The notes under the pieces are model-generated. The model worked only from the letters and a program-made list of their open reading frames with translations, did no database searches and had not been told where the DNA came from. From Pseudomonadota bacterium (GTDB lineage: Bacteria; Pseudomonadota; Gammaproteobacteria; Burkholderiales; SCOH01), in NCBI GenBank assembly GCA_030917985.1, contig JAUPTR010000369.1, positions 1 to 5,736 of the forward strand: a DNA stretch of 5,736 bases. Reading direction: 5' to 3'. The position numbers and the translations under genes were made by a program. Positions 1-5,736 of the stretch are shown in pieces (position 1 is the stretch's first letter; the number at the start of each line of letters is the position of its first letter).

Positions 1-742
1 ATTTGCGCTCTTGCTCCAGAATGTAGCGCTGGATCAGAGCTTCGGTTTTCGTGCTGAGAACGAGAAAAGTGCAGCCTGAGCGGCGCGTATGTACGCCGCT
101 GCGCAGCGTGAAGTCAAAACTGTTGCGAATCTGCAGTGAGGTGATGATCGTACCAAAGCCTGGCAGATTGAGGCTGCAGTGTTCGTACACCATTCCCGGT
201 TCCAGCGGAATTTCCGGTGTGTAGCCGATGATGCCGATGCCCCCAAGGCTGATGTCCATGATTTCCACTTCCACCGGCATCTGATCCGGCAGCGGGATGG
301 TGCATTTCAGCGTCTGGTTGTACGGTACCGACAGCCGGTAATAATTGCGCCGCTGCAGTTTTAACAGCTTGTCGGGGATCGGCGCGACAAATGCTTCGCG
401 GCCGTCCAGTGTCGTCAGTTGCAGGCCGGGTAAATCAAACTGCACTTTCACCTTGTCGTGCACGGTAACACACAGTACCTGTCCGCTCGATTGCAGCGCC
501 AGATTGGCGCTCTGGCTTGGACTCAGATCCAGGTAGATGCGATTGGTGCCGGTGTCTACGTCGAGCAGGGCGGTTGTAGCGAAATCATTATTGCTGGTGT
601 AGTAGGCGGAAATTGCCGCATGTTTTTTTGCCAGCGCCTTGAGCAGGAAAACGATCTCATTGTTCGAGCGCAGCAGGTACTGGCTGTCTTGCGGCAGTGG
701 CTTGACTTCGCTGGTGGGCGTGAATTGATCGGATTTCTTCAT
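1..742 (-). CDS. ycgR: YcgR-like c-di-GMP-binding flagellar brake protein (PilZ domain), 3' end cut by window edge
   Basis: Reading leftwards from the ATG at 742-740 gives 247 open codons (start MKKSDQFTPT) with no stop before the window edge. Residues about 25-125 fit the N-terminal YcgR domain. From about 128 a PilZ domain follows, with the c-di-GMP-binding signatures QRRNYYR at 130-136 (RxxxR = R132, R136) and DISLGG at 163-168 ([D/N]xSxxG). The C-terminal helix (ALIQRYILEQERK) resembles the end of known YcgR proteins. The E. coli protein is about 244 residues, so only a few codons should be missing. In the family, c-di-GMP-bound YcgR acts at the flagellar motor to slow swimming; that role here is inferred from homology. 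The start follows the upstream gene's stop by 6 bases, with a modest AGG about 10 bases before the ATG, so co-transcription is likely. No flagellar gene is visible nearby, so a PilZ effector acting on another target is possible. Confidence 0.88.
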   Translation of the reverse strand, partial: MKKSDQFTPTSEVKPLPQDSQYLLRSNNEIVFLLKALAKKHAAISAYYTSNNDFATTALLDVDTGTNRIYLDLSPSQSANLALQSSGQVLCVTVHDKVKVQFDLPGLQLTTLDGREAFVAPIPDKLLKLQRRNYYRLSVPYNQTLKCTIPLPDQMPVEVEIMDISLGGIGIIGYTPEIPLEPGMVYEHCSLNLPGFGTIITSLQIRNSFDFTLRSGVHTRRSGCTFLVLSTKTEALIQRYILEQERK

Positions 743-748
743 GGCTAC

Positions 749-1396
749 TTAACCTGCGCTACTCGTCAACATCTGAAGCTGTTCATTCGTTTGCCCGCTG
801 CTGCTGTCGGCGATCAGTTTTTGTAACTGATCGATACGTGCGCGTTCCAGGGCGCTGTTTTCGCCTTTATTGGTGCTGCGGCGCAAATCATTTTCCGGGA
901 ATACCGTTAATGTCACAGGCACGTCGTTGCTGTAGAAATTGACGCACAGATGTGCCCGCTCGCTGCGTGCCGGCAGATGGCGGTACTGGACGTGTCGATC
1001 AAGCAGAAATAACTCCACTTCTTTGGGATTATCGCTGTAGATGTGCAGGTTGATGTCGGAATAGCTGCCTGCACTGCCGTTCAGAACCGAACCAACCAGA
1101 TAGGGCGAAAGTCGCTCGAACTGCCGCATAACCTGCAGAGCCTCGCGTCGCAGTGTGTTCAGCAGTTGCGGGTGGGCATCGCGGAAATACAGTTCACGGT
1201 AGCTTTTCAGCGCCAGTTCTACTTCACTATTGGTCGGCAGGTTCTGGGTGTCATCACACCCCGCCTGATGCGCGGCCTTGCGCTTTGCAAGGGCAAAATC
1301 CTCTATGCCATCCACTGCGATCAATCTGGCGGCGATATGGGCAATGTTTTCGCGCATTGCATTGTTCTTGCCGGTTTTGTCTTTAGCCTTGGGCAT
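749..1396 (-). CDS. Nucleotidyltransferase-like protein of unknown function, 215 aa
   Basis: Complete ORF, ATG at 1396-1394, TAA at 751-749. I cannot assign a function. Residues 16-48 are helical and alanine-rich, somewhat like the first helices of a TetR-type domain. Residues 101-117 (VGSVLNGSAGSYSDINL) resemble the nucleotidyltransferase core pattern hG[GS]-x(9-13)-Dh[DE]h, with D114 in place but N116 where the second metal-binding acid belongs. The later strand that should carry the third acid (about 158-166, DVPVTLTVF) has none in the expected place, so catalysis by the standard mechanism is doubtful. From memory, betaproteobacterial relatives of this length are sometimes labelled UDP-N-acetylmuramate-alanine ligase. 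Nothing here supports that: it is far shorter than MurC and I see no P-loop GKT motif. It is probably the first gene of an operon with the YcgR gene, 6 bases downstream. There is no strong Shine-Dalgarno; an internal ATG at codon 14 is an alternative start. High confidence that it is a gene, low confidence about its role. Confidence 0.85.
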   Translation of the reverse strand: MPKAKDKTGKNNAMRENIAHIAARLIAVDGIEDFALAKRKAAHQAGCDDTQNLPTNSEVELALKSYRELYFRDAHPQLLNTLRREALQVMRQFERLSPYLVGSVLNGSAGSYSDINLHIYSDNPKEVELFLLDRHVQYRHLPARSERAHLCVNFYSNDVPVTLTVFPENDLRRSTNKGENSALERARIDQLQKLIADSSSGQTNEQLQMLTSSAG

Positions 1397-1431
1397 GTTT
1401 GCTGGCTGCCTGTATCGTTTTTATTGTAAGG

Positions 1432-1447
1432 GCCACCCGCCGGTGGC
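1432..1447 (-). other. GC-rich hairpin in the leader of the nucleotidyltransferase-like gene
   Basis: GCCACC (1432-1437) and GGTGGC (1442-1447) are perfect 6-bp complementary arms around a CGCC loop. On the minus strand it lies after mrcA and 35 bases before the 749-1396 gene. It is not followed by a T-run on either strand (minus strand continues CCTTACAATAAAAA), so it is not a standard intrinsic terminator. It could attenuate or stabilise read-through transcript, or be chance. Confidence 0.35.
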
Positions 1448-1454
1448 GCTCATG

Positions 1455-1623
1455 CTGGCAGCCAGTCGGACTTGAGACTGATCTGCTGCGCCAGTGGGAG
1501 AAACAGTCCATATTTACCCGTTTTCTCGTTGCATAGCCCCGCTATGCGCCTCAAAAGCAGGCAAATCTGGCTTCGTTTTCCTACTCGGCTCGCTACGATC
1601 GCTCAAGTCAGACAGGCTGCTAG
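1455..1623. repeat. Symmetric imperfect inverted-repeat element (MITE/snap-back-like), about 161-169 bp
   Basis: The 1459-1477 end (CAGCCAGTCGGACTTGAGA) matches the reverse complement of 1601-1619 (CAGCCTGTCTGACTTGAGC) at 16 of 19 positions, and the flanking CTGG/CTAG extends this outward to 1455 and 1623 (3 of 4). At the exact centre is a perfect palindrome, GCATAGC (1531-1537), CCC, GCTATGC (1541-1547). Both the ends and the centre are symmetric about position 1539, so the element has two 79-base arms. The arms also align imperfectly, with small gaps, through most of their length (for example GCCAGTGGGAGAAAC against GCCGAGTAGGAAAAC). No plausible protein is encoded inside. Structure and size resemble non-autonomous miniature elements such as Correia-type repeats, though no homology to them is claimed. 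It sits between the mrcA stop and the next gene, so in a transcript it could form a long hairpin affecting termination or RNA stability. Copy number elsewhere in the genome cannot be seen from here. Confidence 0.65.
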
Positions 1624-3923
1624 AACAACATGTCTTTGACTTCGTCCTGTACCTGCCCGTTGTTCTGGCTGCCCTGTTCCAGCCGCAGTTCGGGGTTGGT
1701 CTGGGTATATTCCTGATAATAGTATTCATTGGTCATGCCGTTGCCAGAATCGTGTGATTGCACCACTACACCTTCGGGTACGGTTGGCTGATATTCCGGC
1801 ACGTTTTTTAGTGCCTTGCCCATATAGCTGATCCATATGGGCAGTGCAGCCTGACCTCCGGTTTCAGAACCGCCGAGCGACCTGGGTTGATCGTAGCCCA
1901 TCCAAGCCACCGCTACCACTGTGCGCTGAAAGCCGGCAAACCATGCGTCGAACTGGTCGTTGGTGGTGCCGGTTTTACCTGCCAGATCATGGCGGCCGAG
2001 TATTGCTGCTTTTGCCGCCGTGCCGCGGCGCACCACATCCCCCATGATTGAGGTCATGATGAACGCGTTGCGTGGATCGATGACTTGCTGTGCGTTTTTG
2101 CCGACCATTTCCGGTTCGGTTCGTGCCAGGATCTGGCCTTTGCCATCTTCAATGCGGTCGATGAAATATGGTGTTACGCGAAAACCGCCATTGGCAAAAA
2201 TCGAGTAGCCGCCGGCAATCTGTAAAGGTGTGACGGAGCCTGCGCCAAGCGCCATGGTCAGGTAGGGAGGGTGACTTTTGGGATCGAAGCCAAAGCGGGT
2301 GACATATTCCTGCGCATATTGAGGGGTGATCGCCATCAAGATGCGGATCGATACCAGGTTTTTTGATTTTGTCAGCGCATTACGCATCGAAATTGGCCCG
2401 GAGTAAGAGCCGTCGAAGTTTTTAGGTTCCCAGTTCTGCCCACCAATCGTTGCCGGGTCTATGGCCAGAGGCGCATCGTTGATGACCGTAGACGGCGTAA
2501 TGCCTTTTTCAAGGCCGGCAGAATAGATGAACGGTTTGAAGCTGGAGCCGGGCTGGCGCCACGCCTGGGTCACGTGGTTGAAATTGTTGTGGTTGAAATC
2601 GAAACCACCAATCAGTGATTTAAGTGCGCCACTATCCGGGTCGATTGAGACAAATGCGGCTTCCGCTGCAGGAATCTGGGCGATACTCCAGCCCCCATCG
2701 GAATTTTTCTGCGCCCGGATTACAGCGCCACGGCGGATACGGTTCTGCGGGTTTGTCTTGTTGCTCAGGCTGCGAGCGGCAAAACGCAGGCCATTGCCAC
2801 TGATAGTGATCGTTTCGCCTCCCTTTATGTGCGCCTGGACTTTTTGTGAGCTGGCGGATAACACCAGTGCGGGTAGCAGATCACCTGCATCGCTGTATTT
2901 TTGCAACTCGTCTTCATAGGTGTCTTCATTGCTTTCACCCGTTAACTCAACGAAGCCTTCCGGGCCGCGATAGCCATGTCGACGGTCGTAATCAAGCATG
3001 CCTTTACGCACTGCCTCGTAGGCGGCTGCCTGGTGCTGGCTGTCGAGGGTGGTGTAAACGCGGAAGCCTTTTGTATAGGCTTCTTCCCGGTATTTGTCGT
3101 ACATGTACTGACGCACCATTTCTGCAACATAGAGTGCTTGTGCGTTAAATCCCTGCTGGTTGCGTTGGACCTTCATGTGCTCCCGCTGTGCCAACTGTAG
3201 TTGCTGATCGTCGATGAATTTGAGCTCGCGCATGCGGCGTAGTACATATTGCTGGCGTAATTGGGCGCGGCGAGGATTGGCTACAGGATTATATGAAGAG
3301 GGGGCTTTGGGCAGGCCGGCAAGCATTGCCATTTCGGCAACAGACAAGTCGTCCAGTCGCTTTCCGTAATAAATTTGGGCTGCGGATGCGAAGCCATAAG
3401 CACGCTGACCCAGGTAAATCTGATTGATATAAAGCTCAAGAATCTTGTCTTTACTCAAATTGTGTTCGATTTTAAAAGCTAGCAGTGCTTCGTTGAACTT
3501 GCGGGTGAATGTTCTCTCGCTGGAAAGAAAGAAATTCTTCGCCACCTGCTGAGTAATGGTGCTGGCTCCCTGGCGGGCCTCGGCGCTCAGTAAATTGGTG
3601 AGCGCAGCGCGGGCAACGCCAATGTAGTCAACGCCGCCGTGCTGGTAGAATCGTTCATCTTCAGCCGCCAGAATCGCCTGCTTCATTTGTAATGGAACTT
3701 TGTCGATCGGAACAAAGGCGCGTCGTTCCTCGCCAAACTCGCCGATCTGCTGGCCATCCTGGGTAAAGATTCGCAGAGGAATCTTGGGGCGGTAGTCGGT
3801 GATTGTGTCGAGAGACGGTAGCCTCGGGTAAGTAACGATTACCAGAATCAGCAGGGCGCCGATAGCGAGCATGGTGAGCGCACTCAAGGCTGCAACAGGG
3901 TAGATAAACCAGCGGTTGGTCAT
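1620..3923 (-). CDS. mrcA: Penicillin-binding protein 1A, bifunctional peptidoglycan glycosyltransferase/transpeptidase
   Basis: 767 residues. A short cytoplasmic N-terminus and a membrane anchor (about 7-31) place the rest in the periplasm, where it polymerises lipid II into glycan strands and cross-links stem peptides. The GT51 domain (about 50-230) has EDERFYQHGG (catalytic E88), GASTITQQVAKN (119-130), RKFNEALLAFKIE (141-153, second glutamate E145) and KDKILELYINQIYLG (158-172). A PBP1A-type inserted region lies at about 315-425. The transpeptidase domain has SSFK at 460-463 (nucleophile S460), SKN at 520-522 and KTGTT at 650-654, so both activities appear intact. Length is slightly under E. 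coli PBP1A (about 850). I chose the ATG at 3923 because the protein then starts just before its anchor; the frame stays open to an ATG at 4028, but those 35 codons are unlike the family and cover the TATAAT box at 3981-3976. The Shine-Dalgarno is weak. It is divergent from pilM, as in many Proteobacteria, and its TAG stop touches the inverted repeat. ponA is a synonym. Confidence 0.97.
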   Translation of the reverse strand: MTNRWFIYPVAALSALTMLAIGALLILVIVTYPRLPSLDTITDYRPKIPLRIFTQDGQQIGEFGEERRAFVPIDKVPLQMKQAILAAEDERFYQHGGVDYIGVARAALTNLLSAEARQGASTITQQVAKNFFLSSERTFTRKFNEALLAFKIEHNLSKDKILELYINQIYLGQRAYGFASAAQIYYGKRLDDLSVAEMAMLAGLPKAPSSYNPVANPRRAQLRQQYVLRRMRELKFIDDQQLQLAQREHMKVQRNQQGFNAQALYVAEMVRQYMYDKYREEAYTKGFRVYTTLDSQHQAAAYEAVRKGMLDYDRRHGYRGPEGFVELTGESNEDTYEDELQKYSDAGDLLPALVLSASSQKVQAHIKGGETITISGNGLRFAARSLSNKTNPQNRIRRGAVIRAQKNSDGGWSIAQIPAAEAAFVSIDPDSGALKSLIGGFDFNHNNFNHVTQAWRQPGSSFKPFIYSAGLEKGITPSTVINDAPLAIDPATIGGQNWEPKNFDGSYSGPISMRNALTKSKNLVSIRILMAITPQYAQEYVTRFGFDPKSHPPYLTMALGAGSVTPLQIAGGYSIFANGGFRVTPYFIDRIEDGKGQILARTEPEMVGKNAQQVIDPRNAFIMTSIMGDVVRRGTAAKAAILGRHDLAGKTGTTNDQFDAWFAGFQRTVVAVAWMGYDQPRSLGGSETGGQAALPIWISYMGKALKNVPEYQPTVPEGVVVQSHDSGNGMTNEYYYQEYTQTNPELRLEQGSQNNGQVQDEVKDMLF

Positions 3924-3975
3924 GTTTGATGGTTGCCCGGGTGTGAGTTGAACGGCATGTCTACAAGACCGTGGA

Positions 3976-4004
3976 ATTATAGGGTTTAAAGGCGTTACAG
4001 CGAA
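3976..4004 (-). promoter_or_regulatory. Predicted sigma70 promoter of mrcA
   Basis: On the minus strand a perfect TATAAT lies at 3981-3976. A weak -35 candidate, TTCGCT (4004-3999, 3 of 6 to TTGACA), is 17 bases upstream. Transcription would start near 3969, giving a leader of about 45 bases before the ATG at 3923. The -10 match is strong; the weak -35 means the promoter may be modest or need help. Confidence 0.6.
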
Positions 4005-4016
4005 ACAGGGCTTGCC

Positions 4017-4045
4017 TTTACATGGCATTTCCTAGCTGCTACATT
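4017..4045 (+). promoter_or_regulatory. Predicted sigma70 promoter of the pilMN operon
   Basis: TTTACA at 4017-4022 (5 of 6 to TTGACA), a 17-base spacer, then TACATT at 4040-4045 (4 of 6 to TATAAT). The start point would be near 4052, right at the left edge of the palindrome at 4055-4074. A weaker alternative is TTGAAG (4045-4050), 16 bases, TATGCT (4067-4072), which would place the -10 inside the palindrome. Confidence 0.5.
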
Positions 4046-4054
4046 TGAAGAGGA

Positions 4055-4074
4055 TTAGCATAAACTTATGCTAA
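4055..4074. promoter_or_regulatory. Perfect 9-bp inverted repeat, possible operator or leader hairpin of pilM
   Basis: TTAGCATAA (4055-4063), a two-base AC centre, then TTATGCTAA (4066-4074), a perfect dyad. It begins about 3 bases after the predicted pilM start point and overlaps the -10 of the alternative promoter, which is where a dimeric repressor would bind. In RNA it could instead form an 8-bp hairpin with a 4-base loop ahead of the ribosome binding site. I do not recognise it as the site of a particular regulator. It is too perfect to dismiss, but A/T-rich leaders yield palindromes by chance more easily. Confidence 0.45.
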
Positions 4075-4088
4075 AAACTTATTAAGAA

Positions 4089-4093
4089 AAGGA
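4089..4093 (+). promoter_or_regulatory. Ribosome binding site deciding the TTG start of pilM
   Basis: AAGGA at 4089-4093 lies 8 bases before the TTG at 4102-4104. The next in-frame ATG, at 4141, has no Shine-Dalgarno and would remove the conserved N-terminal DFLKPK segment, so this site supports the TTG. Confidence 0.75.
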
Positions 4094-4101
4094 AAATTGG
4101 T

Positions 4102-5175
4102 TTGAAAATCCTAGATTTCCTTAAACCAAAAACGCCACCGATGCTGGGGGTCGATATCAGTTCTTCCGCCATCAAGATGGTTGAGTTGAGTTCGACTGGC
4201 AAGGCTTATTGTATTGAACGTTATGTGATCGAGCCGTTGCCGAAAGATGCCGTAGTGGATGGCAATATCGCCAATCTGGAGGCGGTAGGCGATGCGCTGA
4301 AGCGGGCATGGCGCCTGATGGGGCCCAGGATTCGCAATGTGGCGCTGGCCTTGCCGGCAGCAGCGGTGATTACCAAGAAAATAACTATTGCTGCTGACCT
4401 GAGTGAAAATGAAATGGAAACTCAGGTCGAGGCAGAGGCAAATCAGTACATTCCCTTTGCCCTGGATGAAGTTAATCTGGATTTTCAGGTGCTGGGGCCG
4501 TCTCCCGCCACGCCTGAGGAGATGGAGGTGCTTGTCGCCGCCTCGCGCAAGGAAAAAGTTGAGGATCGTGTTGCCGCTGCTGAATCTGCCGGCCTCAAGG
4601 CCGTGGTAATGGATGTTGAATCTTTTGCAACTCTGACTTCTTATGAATTGATTCAGAAGCAGCTGCCCGGCGAAGGTGCCAACCAGATTGTGGCGATTGT
4701 TGATATCGGTGCAACGATGATGCACATCAATGTGTTGCGCAACGGCCAGCAGGTTTATTTCCGCGAGCAGGCATTTGGCGGCAATCAATTGACTCAAGAT
4801 ATTCAGCGCCGATACAACCTCTCGGCTGAAGAGGCAGAAGCCGCTAAACGTAGTGGTGGCCTGCCGGAAAACTATGAGCCTGAAGTCTTGCAGCCATTTA
4901 TGGACGGCTTGGCTCTGGAAGTGTCACGCGCGCTGCAGTTTTTCTATACTTCGACGCAGTTCAACAAAGTTGACCATATCTTGCTGGCGGGTGGTTGTGG
5001 CAGTATTAACGGCCTGGATGAGGTGGTTGCCAATCGTACGCAGGTTGGTACGATGATCGCCAATCCTTTTCTCAATATGACCCAATCCAATCGGATCAAG
5101 CCGCGCCAGTTGCTGATGGATGCGCCTTCGTTGCTGATTGCCTGTGGCTTGGCAATGCGGAGGTTTGACGCATGA
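4102..5175 (+). CDS. pilM: Type IV pilus assembly protein PilM (actin-like)
   Basis: 357 residues, TTG start with a well-placed AAGGA, TGA stop at 5173-5175. PilM is a cytoplasmic FtsA/actin-fold nucleotide-binding protein that docks on the N-terminal tail of PilN and connects the PilNOP inner-membrane complex to the pilus motor. The N-terminus KILDFLKPKTPPMLGVDISS is typical of the family. Actin-like elements are visible: phosphate-1 loop LGVDISSSAIKMVEL (15-29), phosphate-2 loop VDIGATMMHINVL (200-212) and adenosine motif LLAGGCGSINGL (294-305). The segment ENEMETQVEAEANQYIPFAL (102-121) matches the family's conserved 1C-type subdomain region. There is no signal peptide or membrane segment, as expected. 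Length is normal (about 350). It overlaps pilN by 4 bases (ATGA), indicating translational coupling as the first gene of a pilMNOPQ operon. Divergence from mrcA is the usual arrangement. E. coli has a homologous hofM series in the same place, but the PilM type fits better here. Confidence 0.97.
   Translation: MKILDFLKPKTPPMLGVDISSSAIKMVELSSTGKAYCIERYVIEPLPKDAVVDGNIANLEAVGDALKRAWRLMGPRIRNVALALPAAAVITKKITIAADLSENEMETQVEAEANQYIPFALDEVNLDFQVLGPSPATPEEMEVLVAASRKEKVEDRVAAAESAGLKAVVMDVESFATLTSYELIQKQLPGEGANQIVAIVDIGATMMHINVLRNGQQVYFREQAFGGNQLTQDIQRRYNLSAEEAEAAKRSGGLPENYEPEVLQPFMDGLALEVSRALQFFYTSTQFNKVDHILLAGGCGSINGLDEVVANRTQVGTMIANPFLNMTQSNRIKPRQLLMDAPSLLIACGLAMRRFDA
5159..5163 (+). promoter_or_regulatory. 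Strong ribosome binding site of pilN inside pilM
   Basis: GGAGG lies within the last codons of pilM, 8 bases before the pilN ATG at 5172. With the ATGA overlap, it fixes the pilN start and favours coupled translation at matched levels. Confidence 0.8.
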
Positions 5176-5736
5176 TCCGTATCAATTTATTACCGCATCG
5201 CGAGCAGAAGCGCAAAGCTCAGCAAATTCGCTTCTATGTGGTGGCGGGTGCGTCGGCTGCGTTAGGTGTTTTCATTGTTGTTGCCGGCTACAGTATTCTT
5301 GAACAACGTATTTCGACTCAGGATGGCCGCAATACTTTCTTGCAGGCGGAAATCGATAACCTCGACAAGCAGATCAGTGAAATCGAGGTGTTACGCACCA
5401 AGCGGAAAGATTTGCTGGATCGCAAACAAGTGGTTGAGCGATTGCAGGCTAATCGGGGTGAGGTTGTTGTCATGCTGGATCAATTGACCAGGCAGACCCC
5501 CGAGGGTGTGTATTTGCGTCTGATTGAGCCTTGTGACGCCAAGAAACCCGATAGCACCTGCAAAGGTAGCGACATGTTCCGGCTGGTCGGCCATTCGTTG
5601 TCTAATGCCCGGATTTCTACCTTCATGCGTAGTCTGAACGACTCTCCTGCATTTGAAATGCCCGGTCTTGTTGAAATCAAGGCTGTCAAAGAAGGGGGGC
5701 AGCGGCTTAACGAGTTTGTGATGAATGTCAAGTTGA
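5172..5736 (+). CDS. pilN: Type IV pilus assembly protein PilN, 3' end cut by window edge
   Basis: 188 open codons run to the window edge without a stop. PilN is a bitopic inner-membrane protein that pairs with PilO in the periplasm and carries PilM on its cytoplasmic tail. The first residues MIRINLLPHREQKR contain the INLLP motif that sits in the PilM groove. A single membrane helix spans about 20-41 (FYVVAGASAALGVF to VVAGY). Residues about 45-95 are charged and heptad-like, fitting the periplasmic coiled coil, and 105-188 form the alpha/beta domain, with SNARISTFMRSLNDSPAFE (144-162) and LVEIKAV as recognisable family segments. A short loop at 119-134 carries two cysteines, C121 and C130, that could form a periplasmic disulfide. 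Family members are about 180-220 residues, so only a short C-terminal tail should be missing. Start fixed by GGAGG and the 4-base overlap with pilM. Confidence 0.95.
   Translation, partial: MIRINLLPHREQKRKAQQIRFYVVAGASAALGVFIVVAGYSILEQRISTQDGRNTFLQAEIDNLDKQISEIEVLRTKRKDLLDRKQVVERLQANRGEVVVMLDQLTRQTPEGVYLRLIEPCDAKKPDSTCKGSDMFRLVGHSLSNARISTFMRSLNDSPAFEMPGLVEIKAVKEGGQRLNEFVMNVKL

Larger units (their letters stand above)
3924..4101. other. Divergent mrcA/pilM intergenic control region
   Basis: 178 bases without a convincing gene separate the two divergent starts. The mrcA promoter lies in the left part, the pilM promoter and palindrome in the right part, and the sequence becomes clearly A/T-rich from about 4040 towards pilM. 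The two proposed -35 boxes are only about 12 bases apart (4004 and 4017), so regulators or polymerases on one promoter could affect the other. Confidence 0.8.

Noticed and set aside
458..826. Plus-strand open frame of 122 codons opposite ycgR
   Set aside because: It lies antisense to the YcgR/PilZ coding sequence and runs across the junction of two genes; its composition reflects the complementary strand.
749..1396. Assignment as MurC (UDP-N-acetylmuramate-alanine ligase)
   Set aside because: MurC is more than twice as long and carries an ATP-binding GKT loop; neither the length nor that motif is present.
1043..1429. Plus-strand open frame of 128 codons opposite the nucleotidyltransferase-like gene
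   Set aside because: It is antisense to a better-supported gene, shows no recognisable domain, and has no ribosome binding site or promoter that I can see.
1531..1547. Central GCATAGC/GCTATGC hairpin considered as an mrcA transcription terminator
   Set aside because: Neither strand has a T-run after the stem, so it is not a canonical intrinsic terminator; it is better explained as the tip of the larger inverted repeat.
1494..1757. Plus-strand open frame of 87 codons, with a hydrophobic C-terminal half, crossing the repeat and the mrcA 3' end
   Set aside because: The hydrophobic part is the complement of mrcA's polar tail and the rest is the inverted repeat; there is no ribosome binding site and no family resemblance.
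2942..3130. Minus-strand frame inside mrcA in another phase (62 codons)
   Set aside because: Entirely contained in the PBP1A coding sequence, with no start signals or domain features.
4111..4797. Minus-strand open frame of 228 codons opposite pilM
   Set aside because: PilM is unmistakable on the other strand; the antisense product is rich in His, Gln and Arg without family character, typical of a shadow frame.

Overview
The window looks like ordinary chromosome from a Gram-negative proteobacterium, most likely a betaproteobacterium. Evidence for this is a class A PBP1A divergent from pilM-pilN, a PilN and PilM of the beta/gamma type, a YcgR-type c-di-GMP effector, and a small nucleotidyltransferase-like protein of a kind I associate with Betaproteobacteria. 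The class-level assignment is inference from protein character and gene order; there is no rRNA or other phylogenetic marker. I see no phage, transposase, CRISPR array, tRNA or defence genes.

Layout, left to right. Positions 1-742 (minus strand) hold a nearly complete ycgR-like gene (flagellar brake, N-terminal YcgR domain plus PilZ) whose last few codons lie beyond the left edge. Six bases upstream of it, 749-1396 (minus) encodes a 215-residue nucleotidyltransferase-like protein of unknown function whose apparent active site lacks carboxylates; the two genes look like an operon. Positions 1397-1619 contain no gene. They hold a small GC-rich hairpin and, at about 1455-1623, a symmetric imperfect inverted repeat with two 79-base arms around a three-base loop, resembling a MITE or snap-back element, that ends right at the mrcA stop codon. 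Positions 1620-3923 (minus) encode a complete bifunctional penicillin-binding protein 1A. Positions 3924-4101 are a divergent control region, with a perfect TATAAT box facing mrcA, a sigma70-like promoter facing pilM, and a 20-base palindrome just downstream of that promoter. Positions 4102-5175 (plus) are pilM (TTG start), overlapping by 4 bases the start of pilN (5172 to the right edge, incomplete).

How the genes fit together: PilM (cytoplasmic, actin-like) and PilN (inner-membrane, bitopic) are the first two parts of the PilMNOP alignment complex of the type IV pilus, and pilO, pilP and pilQ are expected just right of the window. The divergent mrcA-pilMNOPQ arrangement is widely conserved in Proteobacteria, and puts a peptidoglycan synthase beside an envelope-spanning machine. 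YcgR would link c-di-GMP to motility at the other end.

No wholly new system is evident. The items most worth a second look are the inverted-repeat element after mrcA, the apparently catalytically degenerate nucleotidyltransferase-like protein, and the palindrome in the pilM leader.
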